The notes under the pieces are model-generated. The model was not told the origin of the DNA. It saw nothing but the letters and a program-made list of their open reading frames with translations, and ran no database searches. The position numbers were made by a program, and so were the translations under genes. Shown here piece by piece: positions 5,248-8,808 of a stretch of 8,808 nucleotides of DNA. Source of the DNA: Desulfobacterales bacterium (GTDB lineage: Bacteria; Desulfobacterota; DSM-4660; Desulfatiglandales; Desulfatiglandaceae); the NCBI GenBank assembly GCA_021107495.1, contig JAIOSR010000441.1, positions 1 through 8,808 on the forward strand. The letters are read 5' to 3'. Every line of letters begins with the position of its first letter. Position 1 is the stretch's first letter.

Positions 5248-6693
5248 ATGGCGTTAATGACAAAAGAGCAGTATCTATCGAGTCTGAGGGGGCTTGGGCA
5301 TCGGGTGTTCATTCAGGGAGAAAAGGTAGAGAGCGTTCCGGATCATCCCATATCAAGGCCGCCGGCAATGGCAATGGCCGAAACCTATCAACAGGCTGAA
5401 CAGGAGGATATGAAGCCGTTATTCACTGCGCAGTCTCATCTCACCGGTGAAACGATAAACCGTTTTACTCATATTCAGCACAATATCGAGGATCTTGTAA
5501 AGAAAATCCTTATGCTGAGAGAGATGGGCAGAAAGACGGCCTGTTGTTTTCAGCGGTGCGCGGGCCTGGACTGTATGAATAGCGTATATGCCATAACTTA
5601 TGACCTGGATCAGGAATATGGAACCCGATACCATGACCGTTTTGTGGATTTCATGAAATATATACAATCAAACGACTATTTACCGGCCGCCTGTATGACA
5701 GACAGCAAAGGAGACCGAAGCCTGCCGCCGTCGAAGCAGGAGGATCCTGATCAGTACCTGCATATTGTGGAAGAGAAAAGAGGAGGCATAGTGGTACGCG
5801 GGGCAAAAATGCATACCACCGGCGGCGTTAATTCGCATGAAATAATAGTAATGCCGACCAGGGCACTTCAGGAAGATGATAAGGCCTATGCAGTGGCCTT
5901 TGCCGTGCCCGCAAATACTGAAGGTGTAACCTTTATCTACGGACGCCAGCCCTCGGATATGAGGCGTCTTGAAAAGAATCGATCGGATACCGGTAATTTG
6001 TATTATGGTGGCTGTGAATCCATGGTGGTTTTTGATGATGTCTTTGTCCCGGAAGAACGGATATTCATGAAAGGGGAATATCCTTTTGCCGGTCGTTTGG
6101 TAGAACTTTTTGCAGCACACCACAGGGCCAGTTACGGCGGGTGTAAGGTCGGGGTGGGAGATGTCCTCATAGGGGCTGCAACGGCCATTGCAGAAGCCCA
6201 CGGAACGGATAAGAGCGCCCATATCAAAGACAAAATAGCGGAGATGATCCATCTTAATGAGACGCTTCATGCAGGAGCTCTGGCAAGCGCGGGCAAGGGC
6301 TATAGGACACCATGCGGTGCTTATGCGGTGGACCACCTGCTGGCCAATGTCTGCAAACTCAATATCACGCGTTTTCCTTTTGACATATCCCGTTTGGCCC
6401 AGGACATAGCCGGTGGTCTTCTGGTCACCATGCCTTCTCTTGATGACCAGGATAACCCGGAGATAGGTCATTATGTGAAGAAGTATCTCGTGGGAAAATC
6501 AGGCGTGGACAGTGAAAAACGTGTACGCATATTGCGTCTTATTGAGAATATCACATTAGGGACGGGCGCGGTCTCCTATCTGACCGAATCCATTCATGGG
6601 GCCGGATCTCCACAGGCCCAGAAAATAATGATTACAAGATTGGCCGACCTTGAGTCTGCCAAGTCCTGCGCATATAAATTGTGCGGGCTTTGA
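5248..6693 (+). CDS. abfD: 4-hydroxybutyryl-CoA dehydratase / vinylacetyl-CoA delta-isomerase
   Basis: A 481-residue protein with all hallmarks of AbfD, the FAD and 4Fe-4S enzyme that converts 4-hydroxybutyryl-CoA to crotonyl-CoA by a ketyl-radical mechanism and also isomerises vinylacetyl-CoA. Cluster ligands are C100 and C104 (CFQRC), H292 and C299 (HHRASYGGCK). The catalytic-site residues known from the Clostridium aminobutyricum enzyme also appear: Y296, K300, E257 (GGCESMVVF), Thr in HTTG at 190-191, and Glu in TESIHGAGSPQAQ (E447). The start is chosen at 5248 because MALMTKEQY matches the family start and AGGGAGG (5236-5242) lies just upstream. An in-frame ATG at 5158 would overlap the dehydrogenase. 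C99 beside the ligand Cys is an extra. Together with the upstream dehydrogenase it links a C4 hydroxyacid to beta-oxidation. The enzyme should be oxygen sensitive. Confidence 0.93.
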   Translation: MALMTKEQYLSSLRGLGHRVFIQGEKVESVPDHPISRPPAMAMAETYQQAEQEDMKPLFTAQSHLTGETINRFTHIQHNIEDLVKKILMLREMGRKTACCFQRCAGLDCMNSVYAITYDLDQEYGTRYHDRFVDFMKYIQSNDYLPAACMTDSKGDRSLPPSKQEDPDQYLHIVEEKRGGIVVRGAKMHTTGGVNSHEIIVMPTRALQEDDKAYAVAFAVPANTEGVTFIYGRQPSDMRRLEKNRSDTGNLYYGGCESMVVFDDVFVPEERIFMKGEYPFAGRLVELFAAHHRASYGGCKVGVGDVLIGAATAIAEAHGTDKSAHIKDKIAEMIHLNETLHAGALASAGKGYRTPCGAYAVDHLLANVCKLNITRFPFDISRLAQDIAGGLLVTMPSLDDQDNPEIGHYVKKYLVGKSGVDSEKRVRILRLIENITLGTGAVSYLTESIHGAGSPQAQKIMITRLADLESAKSCAYKLCGL

Positions 6694-6789
6694 TTGAGTG
6701 TTGAGACCGATCCGTAATATCTTCCGTGCCATATTCGACCATTCCCTTTAAAAACAAGATTCAGGAGAAACAACATTATTAAAGAAACC
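6694..6789. other. Spacer between abfD and the methyltransferase gene, with a possible operator half-site
   Basis: This 96-base gap lacks an obvious terminator, so transcription may continue into the methyltransferase genes. AGACCGATCCGTAA (6704-6717) matches the tetR operator at 10 of 14 positions, but only the left half is intact. The match may be chance. Confidence 0.3.
6763..6768 (+). promoter_or_regulatory. Shine-Dalgarno misplaced for ATG 6790, suggesting an ATT start
   Basis: AGGAGA lies 21 bases before ATG 6790, too far for normal initiation. In the same frame, ATT codons at 6775 and 6778 lie six and nine bases downstream. Starting at 6778 gives an N-terminus MKETMSRQERFDAA, which resembles starts I recall in URO-D-family proteins. 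AAAGAAA just before the ATG is a poor alternative site. Confidence 0.45.
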
Positions 6790-7914
6790 ATGTCGAGGCA
6801 GGAGCGATTTGATGCTGCCGTGGCCCTTGAACGGCCGGACCGGGTGCCCGTCATGCCTTTGATGACGGCATTTGCCCCTCGAAGCCAGGAAATTACCCAG
6901 GGGGAGGCGTGGCGTGACCCGGAAAAGGGCTTCAAGGCGATGCTGGATACTTTTAACGATCTGGGGGGATTCGACAGACTCTATAAACCCAATCTTTTCT
7001 GGCCCATGATCGGGGGAAGATTTTGTTCCTCACCTGTCAGGGTGCTGATCCCGGGAAGACAGCTTCCTGAGGACGCATTGAATCAGATCGATGAAAAGGA
7101 GCTCTTCAGCCGAGATGACTATGATAAGCTGGCCGCATTGGGCTGGAACGCCTTCTGGGACGAACACTATGAGAAAATGAGCGGGGGGCGGCCCTTAGAG
7201 AGGGTCATATCGGCCCAGAACCGCCTGTTGGACGAATACATTCGAGAGACGGAAATCTACCACAGCCAGGACATACATCCCCTGTTCGGAGCTTATGTGG
7301 ATTCCTCCATTATGGCGTTTTCCATGGCACGAACCCTCACACAGTTCACCATGGACCTCTATGAAGTGCCGGACAAAGTCAAGGCCGCCATGGATGCCTC
7401 GTGCGACGACCTTATCCAGAACGCCCTGGATGTGGTTTCAAAGACAAAAATTCCGCTTGTCTTTATTGTCCTGGAACGGGGCTCGGGATTCTATTATCGT
7501 CCTGATATCTTCGAGCAATTCGAATGGCCGTACCTCCAGAGATACGTGGATGCCTTCTTATCAGAGGGTTTGACCCCGTGGTTCCATTTTGACACGGACT
7601 GGAGCCTGAATCTCCCTTATTTAACTCAACTGCCAAAAGGTAAATGCGTATGCGATCTGGACGGCATGACCGATATTTTCAAGGCAAAGGAGGTACTTGG
7701 TGGACATATGTGTATCAGCGGCGACGTTCCTGCATCTCTTCTGACTCTGGGAACTCCTGAGGACGTCCGTGAATACTGCCAAAGGCTCATCGACGAAGTG
7801 GGGCGGGACGGGGGGTTCTTTCTGACAACCGGTTGCGAGTGCCCGATAGATGCCAAGTTTGAAAATGTAAAGATGATGATCGATGTGGCAAAGACTTATA
7901 ACGGGAGCAAGTAA
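6790..7914 (+). CDS. URO-D-superfamily corrinoid methyltransferase (substrate-side candidate, MtvB/MtoB-like)
   Basis: A 374-residue protein of the HemE/MtaA fold. It begins SRQERFDAAVALERPDRVPVMP, the usual entry to the first barrel strand, and ends with TTGCECPIDAKFENVKMMIDVAK (346-368), the conserved C-terminal stretch holding a likely zinc-ligand Cys (C349, with C351 nearby). At the position where MtaA proteins carry HxC, this protein has HFD (H266, D268), followed later by GGHMCISGDVPASLL (304-318). Its gene is directly followed by a corrinoid protein and a pterin-dependent methyltransferase gene, the arrangement of the acetogen MtvB/MtvC/MtvA O-demethylase. It is therefore probably the component that takes a methyl group from a substrate and puts it on the corrinoid protein. 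The substrate is not known. A role in heme synthesis is unlikely in this context. The start may be an upstream ATT (6775 or 6778), because the only good ribosome site is placed for it. Confidence 0.82.
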   Translation: MSRQERFDAAVALERPDRVPVMPLMTAFAPRSQEITQGEAWRDPEKGFKAMLDTFNDLGGFDRLYKPNLFWPMIGGRFCSSPVRVLIPGRQLPEDALNQIDEKELFSRDDYDKLAALGWNAFWDEHYEKMSGGRPLERVISAQNRLLDEYIRETEIYHSQDIHPLFGAYVDSSIMAFSMARTLTQFTMDLYEVPDKVKAAMDASCDDLIQNALDVVSKTKIPLVFIVLERGSGFYYRPDIFEQFEWPYLQRYVDAFLSEGLTPWFHFDTDWSLNLPYLTQLPKGKCVCDLDGMTDIFKAKEVLGGHMCISGDVPASLLTLGTPEDVREYCQRLIDEVGRDGGFFLTTGCECPIDAKFENVKMMIDVAKTYNGSK

Positions 7915-7937
7915 AGCTTATGAGAGAGGTGGATAAG

Positions 7938-8573
7938 ATGGAAGAATTGAAAAGGGCTTTTTTAGACATGAAGAGACAGGAAGTTCTCGATCTTGTCAAA
8001 AAGGAAATAGAATCCGGGACAGAATTACTTGATATCCTCAAGGCATGCCGTGGGGCTATGGAAGAGGTGGGAAAAAGGTTTGAGACAGGCGAATTCTTTC
8101 TTAGTGAGCTCATATATTCGGCAGAGGTCTTTAAGGCCGTCAGCGCGATACTCGAACCGGGCCTCGTGTCAACTCGGGAAGATGAGGACTCCAAAGGCGT
8201 CGTTGTCTTTGGCACCCCAAAAGGGGACATCCACGACTTGGGTAAAAACATTGTGATTACCATGATGCGGTCCCAGGGTTTTACTGTTCATGATCTCGGT
8301 GTTGATGTCCCTCCAGAAGTGTTTATAAAAGAACTTGAAAGGACAGAGGCGAGCATCCTTGCGCTTTCAGCGCTGATTACGCCGGCCTTTGTATCGATGA
8401 AGGAGGCGGTCTCGCTTCTGGAAGAAAAAGGGATGAGAGATAACACCTTTGTGATTATCGGTGGAGGTGTTACAACGGACTTTGCCAGAAAAGAAATCGG
8501 GGCCGACGCCCAGACACTGGATCCCACCGAGGCGGTCCGGCTATGCAAAGAATATGGCGAAAGGCGAAGTTAA
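7938..8573 (+). CDS. Corrinoid (cobalamin-binding) methyl-carrier protein, MtaC/MtvC type
   Basis: A 211-residue protein with the standard two-domain layout. Residues 1-85 are the helical cap domain (MtaC/MetH type, with GAMEEVGKRFETGEFFLSELI at 39-59). Residues 86-211 form the B12-binding Rossmann domain. GDIHDLG (96-102) is the DxHxxG motif, in which H99 binds cobalt in the base-off form. SALIT near 144-148 and GGG at 175-177 complete the signature. The start at 7938 is preferred because GAGGTGG (7926-7932) lies five bases upstream. ATG 7920 is in frame and would add six residues without a good site. It carries the methyl group between the URO-D-family methyltransferase 23 bases upstream and the pterin enzyme downstream, whose ATG overlaps this stop (TAATG at 8571-8575), implying translational coupling. 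A reductive activase for the corrinoid is not in the window. Confidence 0.93.
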   Translation: MEELKRAFLDMKRQEVLDLVKKEIESGTELLDILKACRGAMEEVGKRFETGEFFLSELIYSAEVFKAVSAILEPGLVSTREDEDSKGVVVFGTPKGDIHDLGKNIVITMMRSQGFTVHDLGVDVPPEVFIKELERTEASILALSALITPAFVSMKEAVSLLEEKGMRDNTFVIIGGGVTTDFARKEIGADAQTLDPTEAVRLCKEYGERRS

Positions 8574-8801
8574 TGCTGATTATCGGAGAGAGGATTAATA
8601 CCAGTCGAAACGAGATCAATGAAGCCGTAGAGAGGAAGGATGCAAACTTTATAAAGGCCGATGTCAGGGCTCAAGTGGAGGCAGGGGCACGGATCATCGA
8701 CATCCATTGGGAACCTAAAGGCTGCAGCGGCCCTTCTGGGCAAGGACGAATACTGTATGGATTACATCAGGGCGTTTAGAGAAGGGAGGCTGGGAGATTG
8801 A
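8573..8801 (+). pseudogene. Methyltetrahydrofolate:corrinoid methyltransferase with a large internal deletion and frameshift
   Basis: The gene starts at ATG 8573, overlapping the corrinoid gene stop. Codons 1-44 encode MLIIGERINTSRNEINEAVE through GARIIDI (to 8704), the N-terminus of the AcsE/MetH pterin-binding barrel. Normal members continue with IDxNxG and run to roughly 260-300 residues. Here the frame degenerates (HWEPKGCSG...) and stops at 8777-8779. From about 8709, the +1 frame encodes GNLKAAAALLGKDEYC followed by MDYIRAFREGRLGD and a stop at 8799-8801, which looks like the family's C-terminal helix (Moorella AcsE ends AEILLNQ..YCDSFVK). Thus roughly 190 codons of the barrel are missing between adjacent bases. 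The product could not bind methyltetrahydrofolate. Either the gene is broken by deletion or the assembly collapsed here. The intact ancestor would have moved the methyl group from the corrinoid to tetrahydrofolate, like MtvA. Confidence 0.7.
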
Positions 8802-8808
8802 AAGGTCC

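Noticed and set aside
5680..6471. Open frame of 263 codons on the minus strand inside abfD
   Set aside because: It is the antisense shadow of a strongly conserved gene. Its composition (rich in His, Cys, Arg) matches no family and it has no proper start signal.
6790..7914. Uroporphyrinogen decarboxylase of heme biosynthesis
   Set aside because: It has the corrinoid protein and pterin methyltransferase genes as immediate neighbours, and the C-terminal Cys motif (TGCECP) fits methyltransferase members of the fold.
7787..8263. Minus-strand open frame of 158 codons across the methyltransferase/corrinoid junction
   Set aside because: It lies antisense to two well-recognised genes and shows a serine/arginine-rich shadow composition.
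4040..8801. Gamma-butyrobetaine or methylamine demethylation cluster
   Set aside because: It would fit chemically with a C4 pathway, but no MttB-family (trimethylamine methyltransferase-like) gene is present in the window. The substrate-side enzyme is of the URO-D fold.

Overview
The window looks like chromosome from a strictly anaerobic bacterium, most likely a Desulfobacterota (deltaproteobacterial) sulfate reducer or syntroph. This is an inference from gene content: oxygen-sensitive 4-hydroxybutyryl-CoA dehydratase homologues, corrinoid methyltransferase parts and an orphan receiver protein. No rRNA or other taxonomic marker is present. I see no tRNA, rRNA, CRISPR array, transposase or phage gene.

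Minus-strand block (1-2820). Reading leftwards from a near-consensus sigma70-type promoter (2792-2820) with a perfect inverted-repeat operator just downstream (2767-2780), the order is a TetR/AcrR repressor (2149-2733), a divergent paralogue of 4-hydroxybutyryl-CoA dehydratase (659-2110), and the N-terminal part of a URO-D/MtaA-superfamily methyltransferase (500 to the window edge). A 20-bp perfect palindrome sits in the gap between the last two genes.

Centre (2734-4039). A single receiver-domain response regulator (3063-3587) stands alone between two gene-poor stretches. The right-hand stretch (3588-4039) holds a dispersed 18-bp repeat, a degenerate 8-9-bp tandem repeat and a hairpin.

Plus-strand block (4040-8801). 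Five tightly packed genes follow in order: an iron-type alcohol dehydrogenase (probable 4-hydroxybutyrate dehydrogenase), a canonical 4-hydroxybutyryl-CoA dehydratase (AbfD), a URO-D-superfamily methyltransferase, a cobalamin-binding corrinoid protein, and a methyltetrahydrofolate:corrinoid methyltransferase (AcsE/MtvA type). The last gene appears to have lost the whole middle of its coding sequence. The first two genes form a 4-hydroxybutyrate branch: succinate semialdehyde/4-hydroxybutyrate interconversion, and 4-hydroxybutyryl-CoA to crotonyl-CoA. The last three have the layout of an O-demethylase-like system in which a methyl group passes from substrate to corrinoid to tetrahydrofolate. 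No CoA transferase or ligase for 4-hydroxybutyrate is visible.

The most interesting points are these: an AbfD-family enzyme is followed by a URO-D-family methyltransferase in both opposed operons; the minus-strand AbfD paralogue keeps the 4Fe-4S ligands but has lost several catalytic residues; and the pterin methyltransferase has a large internal deletion, or the assembly is collapsed there.
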